Notes: generated by a model not told the origin, from the letters alone. Shown: positions 22,035 to 34,311, numbered from the stretch's first letter. The stretch: 64,000 nt of DNA from Neocallimastix lanati (nom. inval.) (GCA_016946835.1 JACVTC010000045.1:652501-716500); one strand, 5' to 3'. Program-made: numbers and translations.

Positions 22035-22901
22035 TATATAGCAAACATTTAATGTTCTATTTAAATTTTTTTAAAGGAGAGATAATTTTTTGATTTTTAT
22101 TAAATTTATTGATATTTTAATTTTCATTTATAAAAAACATATTAAATATCATATTTTGATATAAAAAATATATATTATTATGATTATAAAAAAAAATAAT
22201 TTTTACAAAAATTAATTTATAAAGTATGAAATATTTAAATTTTTTTTATATTATAAATTCAGTAAATAATAATTCTTTTCATAAGAAAAATATAATCCTT
22301 TTTAATTCATGCTTTAATTTAATTTATATTATTAACAAAAATATGACTTTCTGTTTATTTTAAAACTATAATATTATTATAATTTTTTATATAATTAATA
22401 TATAAAATTTTAGTTTAAAATTTTGAAAATTTTGTAAGATATTTTATTAAAAATATAATTAAAATATTAAATATTTTCAGAATTTTTAATATTAAATTAA
22501 TATTTTTAGATAAAGGAAGTAGTTATCTTTAAAATTATTTATATAAAAAAAATACAAAAATATATATTAATTAATAATTTTATTATTTTTATTTTAAAGC
22601 TCATTTAATTAATAATTTCTAATTATTAATAGAAATTTTAATATTTCAAATATTTTGAGTTAGACATTATACAATAAATACTAATTGAAATTATTAAATT
22701 AATATTTATTTTCAAATAAATATTTATCAATTTTTAAAAAATATGAAATTTTATTAAATCTTAAATTACACTTTTTATTAATAAAGGTAAAAATCATAAA
22801 TTTTTAAAGGTTATGGAATATTTTTTATATTCTTATAGAAAATTTAATTAAATATAAATATAACAATTAATTCTTTAAGTATTAAAATATCAAAAATTAA
22901 A
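22035..22901. other. A+T-rich upstream region of the GT2 gene
   Basis: Nothing recognisable before the ATG at 22902. Confidence 0.5.
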
Positions 22902-23675
22902 ATGAAATTATTTAATAATTTATTATTAATTATTTATTTAACATTAGAAGTATTATTGAGTAGAACATTTTCTATACCATTATCGATTATTGTACCTGTG
23001 TACAATACAGGTCCTTTCCTGGATAGATGTATAAAATCAATTTTAAATCAAACTTTTAAGGATTACGAATTAATTTTTGTTGATGATGCGTCAACTGATA
23101 ATTCATTAAATAAATTAAAAAAATACAGGGAAACTGATAATAGAATCAAAATTATTCATTCAGAAATAAATAAAGGGCCTGGTGGAACAAGAAATATAGG
23201 AATAGACAATGCAGAAGGAGAATTCGTAGGATTTGTTGATAGTGATGATTATATTGATAAGTCATTTTTCGAAATACTAATGAAAAATTCATATGATAAT
23301 GATATTGTAGTAGGTCGTATAGTCAGAAGTACAAATATTTCAGATTACTATATAAAAGAAAGACATACTAAATGGGCAGTTGTTGATAAAATTTGGAGAA
23401 AAAATTTTATAAAAAAAAATAATATCAGGTTTAATGAAACAATGAGACATGGTAGAGAAGATGATGAATTTAATAATGAAGCTTATAAATTCAATCCTAA
23501 AATTTTAAAATTACCAGATGAAGGAATTTATTATTATTACAAAAGAAGAACTGGTTCTAATCAAAATTTTTCTAAAGATCAAATAAAAAAATTTGAAAGA
23601 AATGCTAAAAGAGAATTTAAAAAACAAAAAAAAAGTAAAAAAAAAATAGAAAAAAATAAAGAAAAGCTTGATTAA
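22902..23675 (+). CDS. GT2 family glycosyltransferase, secretory
   Basis: 257 residues, a paralogue of 15391-16179. Residues 1-24 are a signal peptide or N-terminal anchor (LLLIIYLTLEVLLS). Catalytic-domain landmarks: LSIIVPVYN at 27-35, FVDDASTDNS at 59-68, NKGPGGTRNIG at 90-100, DSDD at 113-116, a GREDDEF segment that supplies the acidic catalytic region, and PDEGIYYYYKRRTGS near the end. The tail from about residue 232 is Lys-rich. The ATG is the first in frame and sits in an A-rich context (AAAATTAAAATG). Enzymes of this type usually extend surface polysaccharides in bacteria. The N-terminal signal implies that this one works inside the fungal secretory pathway. The exact sugar is unknown. 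Confidence 0.88.
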   Translation: MKLFNNLLLIIYLTLEVLLSRTFSIPLSIIVPVYNTGPFLDRCIKSILNQTFKDYELIFVDDASTDNSLNKLKKYRETDNRIKIIHSEINKGPGGTRNIGIDNAEGEFVGFVDSDDYIDKSFFEILMKNSYDNDIVVGRIVRSTNISDYYIKERHTKWAVVDKIWRKNFIKKNNIRFNETMRHGREDDEFNNEAYKFNPKILKLPDEGIYYYYKRRTGSNQNFSKDQIKKFERNAKREFKKQKKSKKKIEKNKEKLD

Positions 23676-24590
23676 ATTTTAAAAATTGATTTATATTTAT
23701 GATTTTTTTGAGATATTAGTATATTTCTTATTATAATTTAAAATATGAATATGAATAATTAAGAATAAAAGTGAAAATATTATATTTAATTATATATATA
23801 TAAAAAATTTTATAATTTTTTTTCATATTTAGTAAGTATATAATTATTTTAAAATTTTATAATCTTAGTAATAATAAATAAAAAATTTATAAAAAAATTT
23901 GACAGTAATTTTTTGAATTACAGCACAAAAAGGAAAAATTTTATATAATCTTTTGAAGTGATTTTATTTTTTAAAAAAGATTTTAGATCATATAAAATTT
24001 ATATTTAATTTGGTATTTCAAAAAAAAACAAAAATCAAAATTTAAATATTTTTGTAAGAAACGTTGAATAAATTTTTTAAAACTAAATTTAAAATACCAA
24101 TATTTAATTAATCTAGTTGCTGGAGCACTTATATAATTAATATATTTACAGTAAAACTTTCGTATTTCTCCAGGAAGCATACTATTATGTTTGTGAATTG
24201 TTAATCTATATGTTTTTTTTGTTATTGAAAAATATGAAAGTATTTGTATTTTTTTGATTATATGAGAAATAATACAAGATGAATCTATACAATTTTTAAA
24301 GTATAGAATCATTGTCTAAGTTCAAAAACTAACTATAGAAGGTATGAATAGTTCATTAGACTTATTATAAATAATGTTATTTTAAGTCTTATTTAAATCC
24401 AAACAAATCTCATTTCAAAGCAATTTAACTTTTTTAATTATTCCTCTAATTTTGATAATTTGATAAGGAATATTATTTTGAATATAATGAAATTTCTAAA
24501 TAATGTATTTTTCAATCTTTCCAATTCTTTTAAGACAATATTATTTTTTAAAATATCCATAAATAATTATTTAAATTTATATGTAAAAAT
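23676..24590. other. A+T-rich region with one weak ORF
   Basis: No gene is convincingly supported. The minus-strand frame 23983-24312 is listed separately. The stretch after 24340 leads into the LTR remnant at about 24590. Confidence 0.4.
23983..24312 (-). CDS. Hypothetical ORF, 109 residues, unrecognised
   Basis: The frame encodes a Lys/Tyr/Phe-rich product that also contains His, Pro, Cys and Trp (for example MLPGEIRKFYCKY and SAPATRLIKYWY), a more protein-like mix than the low-complexity frames nearby. It has no recognised domain, signal peptide or membrane segment. It could be a piece of a decayed gene or a chance frame. No neighbour suggests a role. Confidence 0.22.
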   Translation of the reverse strand: MILYFKNCIDSSCIISHIIKKIQILSYFSITKKTYRLTIHKHNSMLPGEIRKFYCKYINYISAPATRLIKYWYFKFSFKKFIQRFLQKYLNFDFCFFLKYQIKYKFYMI

Positions 24591-24926
24591 AATTCTAGTT
24601 TACATACTTTATAATTTATTTTATAAATGATCATATTAAAAATGAAAACATTATTTTATATTACAAAATTATATTTCTATTAAACTCTAATTTTTACCCA
24701 AAATTAAATTTGAGGGAGAATGTTAGAAATATAAATATAAAGTTTCATAAATATATTAATTTAAGTAGTAAAGTTACACATATTAATATATCTTTGTAAG
24801 ATATATAACCAATAATAATAAAAAGACACATATTATGATAAATATAAATACCATAAAAATGTATAAAATTAGAGACTATACTATTCTTTATTCTTATATA
24901 ATAAAAAAGAGATTTTTACTTTTCAA
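24590..24926 (+). mobile_element. 3' remnant of an LTR element (family B): internal end plus one LTR
   Basis: TGTTAGAAAT at 24721 begins an LTR of about 206 bp that aligns by eye with the LTRs at 34104-34311 and 38266-38474 (shared words such as CTATTCTTTATTCTTATATAATAAAAAA and AATACCATAAAAA). It is preceded by the purine tract TTTGAGGGAGAA and by A+T-rich internal sequence matching the end of the element at 34104-38474. No 5' half is present. An old fossil. Confidence 0.75.
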
Positions 24927-25709
24927 ATTTTATATTATACAATAAAGAAAATTGTTTAAATCTAGATTTCTAGTGAAAGTGGAATATTAATAAAAATATA
25001 TGTTTAAAAAGTCATGTTTCAAATCATATAATAATGAATTTGAAATTTGGTAAAGCATTTACAATTACAAATAATATTAAATTAAACGTTTATAACATAC
25101 GATAAAATAAAATATATTTATATATAAATAAATAAATTTAAGTTTAAAATTCTTTCTATATTTATTAATATTTCATTTTAAAATAAATGTAAACAAATAT
25201 TAAAGGGAATACTAAAATAGAAAATATATATTATATATTTATTTAATTTAAAATATCTTTTAAATAATTACACTAAAATTAATATTATGTATAAATATTT
25301 CCTTTAAATTAATAGTATGTAATAAATTTCTTTGTCTGTTTATATTCATAGATTCTCAATAAATGTATATAATATCTTTATTGAATATTAATGAATATAA
25401 AACAAATCTGAAATACACATTTTAATAATTGTGTGTTTCTTACTTTTAAAGTATATTTAATAATTTATTATTTATTAATTTCTTATTTATTAAATTTATT
25501 TATTTATTTACTACTTAGTTATTGATAAATTAATTATATTTTATTTTATATTTATTAAAATTAATTATTAATGATTTAATATATATATATTTTTTTAAAT
25601 ACATATAATAAATATAAAAAATCAATATAAATTTTTTTAAAAGATTTATTAAATTATTGTATATATTAATTTTATATTTATTCAGTTTTTTATTTGTATT
25701 TTTATAAAA
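24927..25709. other. A+T-rich intergenic region
   Basis: Downstream of the GT10 gene, which is read on the minus strand. Nothing recognised. Confidence 0.55.
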
Positions 25710-27078
25710 TCAACATAATAAACAAGCTCTTTCTTTTTTTGATATATCTTTTCTATCCCATTCAGTTAAAAAAGGATTAATCCATATATTATTAATTCTT
25801 TGTAATAGTAGACATATAGGATTTAATTTTTTAATCTCCATTAATCGTTTTAAATTTTCACCTAAATCTCCTTCTTTTGCTTTTTTTTTCCATTCTAAAT
25901 ATTTTTCATATTCTTTATCATTTTTATCTAAATATATTAAATACTTGGCTAATTCATTAGGATTTTTAAATTTTCTTACATCTATATAAGAATACTTATC
26001 AGGCGCAAAATCAGCAATATTCTGAGCACCATAATAAACAGGAACAGAACCTTCTATGAGTGGTTGAAAAAATTTTTCAGTAACATAATCCCGATCAACC
26101 GAATTTTCAAATGCTAAGGTAAATTTATATTTCCTAATAATATTCAATTTTGTTTCATATTGATCTTTACCTTTATCTTCTTTTCTTTCATCTTTATTGT
26201 GAAGACACTTACCATATGAATCAATCTTCACATAATTCATTAATTCTTTAATATATATTAATCTTTCTTTAGATTGGCAATTAGAAATAAATACAGCTGC
26301 AATAGCTTTATTTCCTTTTATTTTCTCTTTTACTGATATCGGCGATTTCTCAAAATGAAATGGTACATATGTAATAGGAACATCAGAATCAAGATGATAT
26401 TCTAAACTATAATCAAAATATTTTCTTTTAGTGATCATAACCCTATACCTTACTATTGATTCCATAGAAGTTAATATTAATTTTTGGCGATTTTTATCAT
26501 ATTTAAAATTTTCAATATTATTTATTTCTTTTAAATTATCTAAAACATTTAAATTAATAATATCACTTTCTTTAACATTATTAACATATTTCCAGGAAAA
26601 TGGACAATTTTTTCCTTCAGGATCTTCTTTATAATGATAATTTTTACCTTTATAATATATTTTATAATCAACTTCTTTTTTACTCAAAATATTTTTTGCA
26701 ATTATTCTTGAATCATTTTCCATAAATATTAATTTTTTTAAATAAAATATTTATTAAATTATTATTATAATAAACAATAAATTATAAAAAATCTATAACT
26801 TATTATATACCTATAATTAATTAAATTTTCATTTTTATACGTTTTCTCTAAAACAGAGCATTTTTTACAAATTTTTTTTAATTTTATCTTTTTATTAGAG
26901 CATCTTTTCATACATCGTAATTGTAACTTGGAATAACCTATCAACAATTAAAATTTTATTTAATAATATAATTGATTTTAATGATTAAATAATTAGATTT
27001 CATACTTTTAGAGATGGCATTATTAGTAAAAAAAATAGAAATAATCAATAAAGAGAAAATTAAAAATTTAATATTCAT
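25710..27078 (-). CDS. GT10 alpha-fucosyltransferase-like enzyme (3 exons)
   Basis: Proposed exons, minus strand: 27078-27006, 26937-26811 and 26706-25710. They join in phase to 398 residues. Exon 1 is a signal peptide (MNIKFLIFSLLIISIFF, then TNNAISK). Exon 2 is a basic stem with C-x2-C-x2-L-x-K-x-Y. Exon 3 is the enzyme. Donors are GTATGA and GTATAT; acceptors are TTGATAG and the weaker ATTCAAG. Family marks: FTLAFENS at about 262-269, DYVTEKFFQPL from about 273, GSVPVYYGAQNIADFAP and SYIDVRKF, the GDP-fucose-binding core of GT10. The product would be a lumenal fucosyltransferase. An unspliced start at 26723 would leave it without a signal, which the spliced model corrects. Linkage formed is unknown. 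Confidence 0.8.
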
Positions 27079-27639
27079 ATTTATTATTAATATTTATATA
27101 ATTGAAATATAATAAATATTGATTAATAATATATTATATTCTAATATTATAATATTTTCCTTATATTAATAAATATTTTATTATATTTTAAATGCGTTTT
27201 TTAATTTAATATTACGTAAAAAATTTATATCCCAACGAAAAATTAATTTTATTTATTTTATACAAAGATTTTTTTGTTCTAATCAATGTTATTAATAAAA
27301 TTTATTTAATACTAAATGAATTATATTTCCAATTGTTTTAAGTTAGATAAATTATTTTTATTATTTAATAATTAATATTTAATAATAAAAAAAGAAATAA
27401 ATAATAAATTTAAATATATATAAAAATTTTAATTTTAAATTGTATGAATGTGGTTCATTTCGCCAATTTTTAAAATACAAATTTTCAATACACCATTTAT
27501 TTTTAATGGCTTGTAAAATTTTTTGTTAACGCCATAAAAAATTATAATACAATTAATTTTAAAATAAATAAATGTATAAATTAATAAATAAATAGATAAA
27601 TAAATAAAGAATATAATAATAAAAATATATAAAATAAAA
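27079..27639. other. A+T-rich intergenic region upstream of the GT10 gene
   Basis: Nothing recognised. A short, less A+T-rich patch at 27435-27540 is not coding in any convincing way. Confidence 0.5.
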
Positions 27640-28170
27640 TAAAATAAATAGTAGAATATGAATATAAAGTACAGATTGAATAAAATAAAATAATATAAAA
27701 TAAAATAAAATAAATAGTAGAATATGAATATAAAGTACATATTTAATAAAATAAAATAAAATAAATAGTAGATTATGAATATAAAGTACATATTTAATAA
27801 AATAAAATAAAATAAATAGTAGATTATGAATATAAAGTACGTATTTAATAAAATAAAATAAAATAAATAGTAGAATGTGAATATAAATTACAGATTGAAT
27901 AAAATAAAATAAAATAAAATAAAATAAAATAAAATAAAATAAAATAAAATAAAATAAAATAAAATAAAATAAAATAAAATAAAATAAAATAAAATAAAAT
28001 AAAATAAAATAAAATAAAATAAAATAAAATAAAATAAAATAAAATAAAATAAAATAAAATAAAATAAAATAAAATAAAATAAAATAAAATAAAATAAAAT
28101 AAAATAAAATAAATAGTAGAATATTAAAAATAAAGTACAGATTGAATAAAATAAAATAAAATAAAATAAA
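27640..28170. repeat. Higher-order satellite with a long pure AAAAT tract
   Basis: Five or six blocks of the form AAATAGTAGAATATGAATATAAAGTA-(CAGATTGAAT) alternate with AAAAT runs at spacings of about 55-65 bases. The array encloses a pure AAAAT tract from about 27900 to 28113, roughly 42 uninterrupted units. The same spacer occurs at 1190-1370. The minus-strand frame 27435-27791 is a by-product of this array. Confidence 0.85.
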
Positions 28171-28627
28171 ATAAATATCTATTATTAATTTTTATTAAAG
28201 AATATTAAAGATCAATGTTTTCGAAATGAAAATTTTTTACATTTTTATTATATTCAATTAATGATGTAGTTTAATATTATTGGTAGTTAATAATCTCATT
28301 AAATATAAATGATTTTTTGCTTTCTAACATATATAATTAAATAAAACATTTTATTTTTAAAAATAAATTGTCTTTAATATTCTTTAATAAAAAAAAATAA
28401 TAAATATTTATTTTATTATATATACTTGTACTTTTATAATATTACATTTAATATTTATTTTATTTTATATACTTGTACTTATATTATTACATTCTTTATT
28501 TATTTATTTATTTATTTTACAAATAATTGAAAAACTAATTTTTCAAAATTAATATTACGAATAATATTGGACAATTAATATAATAATTATAATTATATAA
28601 TTAAAAAATATTTATAAAAATATAGAA
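28171..28627. other. A+T-rich upstream region of the MULE-like gene
   Basis: Contains a short tandem duplication at about 28405-28490 (ATATACTTGTACTTTTATAATATTACAT, twice, imperfect). No terminal inverted repeat belonging to the transposase-like gene could be seen by eye. Confidence 0.4.
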
Positions 28628-30052
28628 ATGGAAGAAAATTTAATTATTGATATAAGTGAATCCAACAAAGGAAAAGAACAAATTATTATTAATAAAAAAT
28701 ATAAATTTAATTTTTCATATAAAAGAAAAGATAATTCCAAAGTGTATAAATGTACAGAATATAAAAAAATAAATAAATGTAAATCTTTTATTATTTTAAA
28801 TGATAAGAAAGAAATTTTAAAGTATAATAGTTCACATAATCATCCTGAAAATGAATACGATGTATCCCTATCTATAATGAAACATAAAATTAAAGATGGA
28901 ATTGAAAAAAGTTCAATTCCTTTTGGTATAAAAATAAAACCCCTATATAATAAAATTTCTAAAGAAATGGGACTTATATGTCCAGAATATAATTCAATTA
29001 GATCCCAAATATCAAGAAATTTAAATAAAAAACTACCATCCAATGTAACAACATTTGCTGAAATTCCAAGTGAATCTGAATATTATAAAACAAAGCGAGG
29101 TGAAAATTTTATGATATTCAAAAATTCTAATTTAATAATTTTTCAATCCCCTTTTCAAGCAAAATTATTTAGGGAATATAATGATGATATATTTGTTGAT
29201 GGTACATTTTTTATTGCCCCTAAATTTAGTTATCAAGTATTTATTACAAGAACTTATGCTAAAGAATTAGATAGTTTTTACACTACTTCTTTTGCAATAT
29301 TAAAAAATAAAGAACAAGAAACATATAAAATGTTATTTGAAAAATTGAAAGAAAATGCTAATACATGTGACAATAATATTAGAATTGAACCAAAAAATTT
29401 GCATTGTGATTTTGAAAGGGCCATATCTAAAGCAGCAAAAACAATATTTCCTAATACAAATATTAAATATTGCATTTGGCATTATAAAAAATCACTAGAA
29501 ATTAAAAAAAATAAATTATGCTATAATGAAGTAAAAAATAATAATAATATATTTATTTATTATAAAGCTATTTCAAATTTACCATTTATAAATCCTGAAT
29601 ATATATTTGATATTTATGTTATAATTAAAATTAAATCCATTAAAAACAATTATTGTCAATTTTTAAAATTTTTAGAATATTTTTATAAAACATATTTAAT
29701 TGCTTATGATATGAAAATTTGGAATTATTATAATAATATAGAACATATAACAAACAATGCTTCAGAATCACTCAATAATTATTTAAATAATTTATTTCCA
29801 ACAAAACCATCTTTTTATGAATTAATAGATAAATTAAATGAACTTGAACATTTATCATATTATGATTATCAAAGAAAAATAAGAGGAATTTGGAAAATAA
29901 AAAAAAGAGCAATAAATAAAGCTAATGAAATCAGTGTCTTAATTGAACGCTTCAAAAGTATTGAAGCCAAGTTAATTGATGCTAAATGTGATAGAAATAA
30001 AATTATTAATTTGTGGTTTGATTGTTTAACTAATTTAAATAATATAATATAA
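28628..30052 (+). CDS. FLYWCH zinc-finger / MULE transposase-like protein
   Basis: 474 residues, open throughout. The N-terminus carries a FLYWCH-type finger: a basic Tyr-rich strand, C42, C51 and H70-x-H72. The middle is a MULE (Mutator-type) DDE domain: VDGTF with D191, LHCDFERA with D261, the CxxH-like YCIWH at 281-285, and NNASESLNNYL with E380. These three acidic residues and the C/H pair are the expected catalytic set, so the enzyme looks able to cut and join DNA. No membrane segment is seen. Terminal inverted repeats were not found, so it may be an intact transposase gene whose ends are not visible by eye, or a host-adopted FLYWCH-MULE gene. It lies just before an old copia fossil. Confidence 0.82.
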   Translation: MEENLIIDISESNKGKEQIIINKKYKFNFSYKRKDNSKVYKCTEYKKINKCKSFIILNDKKEILKYNSSHNHPENEYDVSLSIMKHKIKDGIEKSSIPFGIKIKPLYNKISKEMGLICPEYNSIRSQISRNLNKKLPSNVTTFAEIPSESEYYKTKRGENFMIFKNSNLIIFQSPFQAKLFREYNDDIFVDGTFFIAPKFSYQVFITRTYAKELDSFYTTSFAILKNKEQETYKMLFEKLKENANTCDNNIRIEPKNLHCDFERAISKAAKTIFPNTNIKYCIWHYKKSLEIKKNKLCYNEVKNNNNIFIYYKAISNLPFINPEYIFDIYVIIKIKSIKNNYCQFLKFLEYFYKTYLIAYDMKIWNYYNNIEHITNNASESLNNYLNNLFPTKPSFYELIDKLNELEHLSYYDYQRKIRGIWKIKKRAINKANEISVLIERFKSIEAKLIDAKCDRNKIINLWFDCLTNLNNII

Positions 30053-30590
30053 ATATTACTTTATAATAAATAATTAAGAAATGAGGAATGACCAAATGAA
30101 ATAATCAGAATTCTGTCATTCAATAATTTAATTTATAAAGCATATTAAATTTATACAGTTTTAATAAATATTCAAATACAATGTATAATTTATAGTTTTA
30201 TCATTATAATTATTATTTCGCTTAATAATTTTTAAAAGAAAAGAATTATTATTAATAAAATTTATATTTTTAATAACATTTGTAATTTTATATAATTTTT
30301 TATTAATAAAATTTAAATAAAAAAATTATTATTATTAGTTTTATATTTTTAATAACATTATTTTTTTACTTTTGTATTCATCAAAAAAATATTTAAATTT
30401 GGATTAACAAAATAGTAATATAATCAATCGCAATCTTTATAATTAATTTTGTATTATATATAAGAACAAAATTAAAGCATTTTTTTTGGAATATTTTAAA
30501 GAAATTTCATTAGTGATTAATACAATTCAACAATTTTATTAATAACAAATCAATAGAATGAGATATATTAAAATTAATATTAATATATTC
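30053..30590. other. A+T-rich intergenic region
   Basis: Between the MULE-like gene and the old copia fossil. Nothing recognised. Confidence 0.5.
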
Positions 30591-33500
30591 AAAATATAAA
30601 TTTTTCAATTAGAGCGAATATATTAAGGAAGTATCCTATGAAATCGTTTCATTAAACTTAAAGGAATCGATAAATAATAATCAAAATAATCAAAATAATA
30701 AAAATATATTTTCAGTAGAAAATAATAATAATATTATTACAAAAAAGAAATAATATTATAAAACAAAAGCATCTACTAAAATGCTAAAAATGGTAGATGT
30801 AATTACTATGGCAAATTGTGTCATTTCTATTATGACAGTAAAAAAAAAGAAGAAATAATTAAAATAATAATAAAAGATAAATAGCTTGTAAACGTGGCTG
30901 AAATAATTTTAAAAAAAAGTACAAAATAAACATAGAAGTTATAATAATTTTAATGAAAACGAAAATGATGACACTAGCTATGAAGATGTTTTCATCAAGA
31001 ATAGCATTTCTCATTATAATATTGACTTTAATTTATCTACAATAAACAAATTTAATTACAACAATAAACATAATGAAATGATGTCTTGGATATTAGACTC
31101 CGGAGAGTCAATATATATCACAAATCAATTAAATTAATTAAATAATAATCAGAAATGCAAAGAAAAAATTTCCAATAGATAAAAAACAAATTATATCATC
31201 ACAATTTAATGGAAAACTTATATATGCATTTGCAATCATTAAATAATTATTAAGAATATTTACTACTCTACTACTCAACGAAAAAAATTTTTTTTGTCAA
31301 TTGGAAATCTCACACAACAAAGGTACAAAATAATTTTTAATAGTACTAATAATAAATTATATACATTAATTTATAATCAACAAAATCAAAGAAAATTAAA
31401 AGTTTAATTAAATCAATCTAACACATTTAAATTTTGATTTTCGACTTAAACATTAAATTTTAATAATATTACCAATAATAATCCGTATTATCAATATAAT
31501 AATAATAAGTCAAATAATTTGTAAATATTAAACAATAATACTCAAATTAATGCAAGTAATATACTAAGCAAAAAACAATCAAATAAAAAATAAAAGAACG
31601 AAAAAAATAAGAAGAAACAATAATAATAGAAACATCAAAAATTTTAATAATAATTAAAATTAATATAATAATAACAAAATAGAATTTCAAGATAATAATA
31701 ATAAAAACAATAATAATAATATCAATAACAAAAATGATAACAATAAATTCAATACTAAAAACATCTTCAACAGTAATAATAACAATATAAATAATAATAA
31801 TAATCATAACAACAATATGATCACTTACATCAATAAAAACAATCAAGATAGTTCAAATACTGTTAGCTAAAATAAATTAATAATAATTATAACAAAACGA
31901 ACAACAAAACATAAATAGATTAATGAATAATGAACTTTTAGAATAGAATAGAATATATTTATTAAAAAGAAATATAAAGGAGAATTCATAGTAAATTTAA
32001 GTAATAAAAAATAGAGATTATTATCATCATTGTGCGAACGGAATAATTAAATACTTCATTTAATCTTTAAAAATGAATGATTAAAACCTGTCGATTATGA
32101 ATTCATTATGAGAAATTTAAAAGTATATGAAACAATAGATACAATAAATAAAAAAGCAAAATTATTATAACCATTATGATTTTTAATTTCAAACACAACT
32201 TACAAGGAGAAATAAAAAAAGAAAATTAAGATTGGTAGTAAAGAGATTTACGCAAGAATACGGCATAGATTATAAAGAAACCTTTGTACCTACCTTAAAA
32301 CAGAATTCAATAAAAATATTAACAACGATAGCTACTCAGAACAACATCGAAATAAATCAAATAGATAAATTTGTTGCCTATTTAAAAGCTGAGCTAAATG
32401 AAGATCTGTATATGAAACTACCCAAAGGACATGAAAATTACAATTAGAAATTTTGGAAATTAGAGAAGGCAATATATAGATTTAAACAAAGTTGTGCCAA
32501 GTGGAATGATAAATTAAACGATATAATAAAATTTAGATATAAAGGACTTATAAGTGAACGTTGTTTGTACGTTAAATTTAATAAAGGAAAATTTTTAAGC
32601 AAGATAACTATATATGTGGATGATATTTTAATATCAAAATCAAAGAAAACAATAAAACGTGTGAAATTGTTAATTAAGAAAAAATTCATAATTAAAGATA
32701 GAGGTAATATTGATTATATCATTAGAATAAAATTTTTAAAACATAAAAATTGTTACTTTTCATATAAGTATAAATATATAGATATATTACTAAGTTTAAT
32801 ATAAAAAATTGCGTACCTCCTATAAATATTAATCTAATTGAAAATAAAGATATCTAAAGATATCAGAATTATAAAAGTAGATAAAACAAAATATAAAAGT
32901 ATAATTTAAAATTTATTATTTTGTAGTATACGTAGTAGGCTCGACATTATCTACCCCGCATCAAAAACAGATAGAAGAGTAAAACAACCAAATATAAAAG
33001 ACTGTAATATGGAATAAGAATATTAATATATCTAAAAGTACTAACAAATATTGAATAAATTTCACAAACAATTTGCATATTAAAGCATTTGTTGATTCGG
33101 ATTACCGAGGTGACTTAGAAATTAGACTTTCAACAACAAGGTTTTTAATAATATTCGGTACCAGCAAGCTGATGTTCAAAATTGCAAAAATCCATATCGA
33201 CCTTAACAGCAGATTCTAAATATTACAGTCTAAGTGAATGTAGAAAACAATGTATATGATACTAAAATTTATTCAAAGAATTAAACACAAATATTAAAAA
33301 ATATTGATGTACATTTTGACAATATAGCAGCAACTTATAATATAAAAAATTAAATAATCAATCCAGAAACTAAAAATGTAGATATTAAGGTTCATTACAT
33401 TAGAGAAATAGTCAAAGAAAATAAAATCAATCTTAAAAACGTAAAATTTGAAAATAATTTGACTAATGGATTTACAAACTATTTAAACGAAACATTAATT

Positions 33501-33790
33501 GATAAATTTAGAAATTCTTTATTAAACAAAGTTAATGATATAATTTTTAATTAAAATAATATAAATAAAAATATGAAATTTAAGAAAATTATATTTTAGG
33601 AGTAATGTTATAATATTAAAAAAAATTCAATAATTTCTTTAATATATCTTACCCAATCAGATTATTATCATATTTACATAAAATATAAAGAAGAAATAAA
33701 ATGTACTTCCATAATACAATATAGAATTATGTAATTATGAAAATAAAGATATATAAAAATTAAAAATTAAAAATTAAATATTTTATATAA
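30590..33790 (+). mobile_element. Old Ty1/copia fossil, copy 3 (family A)
   Basis: A heavily decayed relative of the elements at 3256-9650 and 48783-53899, on the plus strand. Recognisable parts in order: the end of gag with a degenerate zinc knuckle (about 30780-30850), a protease trace (WILDSGES near 31087), the Asn-rich linker (31480-31850), reverse transcriptase (about 32230-32810, with TIYVDDILIS), RNase H (about 33080-33540), the purine tract TTTTAGGAGTAA and a partial LTR (about 33605-33790, with TATCTTACCCAATCAGA). No 5' LTR was found. It is broken in many places and much older than the other two copies. Confidence 0.85.
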
Positions 33791-33934
33791 ATTAAAATAT
33801 ATTTATTTTTCTTTTTATTTATTAGAATTAAACAATTAAAATATTTATTATTTCATGATTTTAACATGATTAATAAGAAGTTTTCAACTTTATTCTATAA
33901 TTTCATATTAAGTTAAACTCTTATTCTATAATTT

Positions 33935-34082
33935 AAACAATTTTACCAAAAATAATACCTGACGTAAAAGTTATTAAACCAGAAGAAATTAGTAATAAAG
34001 ATGTAATTAATATCTTTATTGCTAAATTCGATTATTTTGATTTATTATTAGAAATTTTTGTAAAATTTGAAGATTAATTTTT
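33935..34082 (+). pseudogene. C-terminal fragment of an unrecognised gene
   Basis: One frame reads openly for about 43 codons to a TAA at 34080-34082 (PDVKVIKPEEISNKDV .. FDYFDLLLEI, ending KFED). The amino-acid mix is protein-like. No upstream exon or ATG is evident, so this is either a terminal exon or a fragment. Its last 10 codons and 3' flank are repeated at 38475 beyond the LTR element. Confidence 0.35.
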
Positions 34083-34103
34083 TTTTGGTTATTAATTAAC
34101 TTA

Positions 34104-34311
34104 TGTTAGAAACAAAAATATAAAGATTTATTATTTTATTAATTAAAAGAGAAATGTTATATAAATTAATATATTAGTATAAGATATGTGACCAATAGTA
34201 ACAAATAGCCACATATTATATTTATTATAAATACCATAAAAAGTATAAAATTATGTATATATACTATTCTTTATTCTTATATAATAAAAAATGAGATTTA
34301 TACTTTTCACA
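34104..34311 (+). repeat. 5' LTR of the family B element
   Basis: 208 bp, starting TGTTAG and ending CA, directly followed by a primer site. Nearly identical to 38266-38474 and related to the solo-like LTR at 24721-24926. Confidence 0.85.

Noticed and set aside
26710-26723. ATG at 26723 as start of the GT10 gene
   Set aside because: Gives a lumenal enzyme without a signal; upstream exons join in phase and supply one, and this ATG then lies in the intron.
27435-27791. Minus-strand ORF of 118 residues
   Set aside because: Mostly translation of the AAAAT satellite; periodic low-complexity product.
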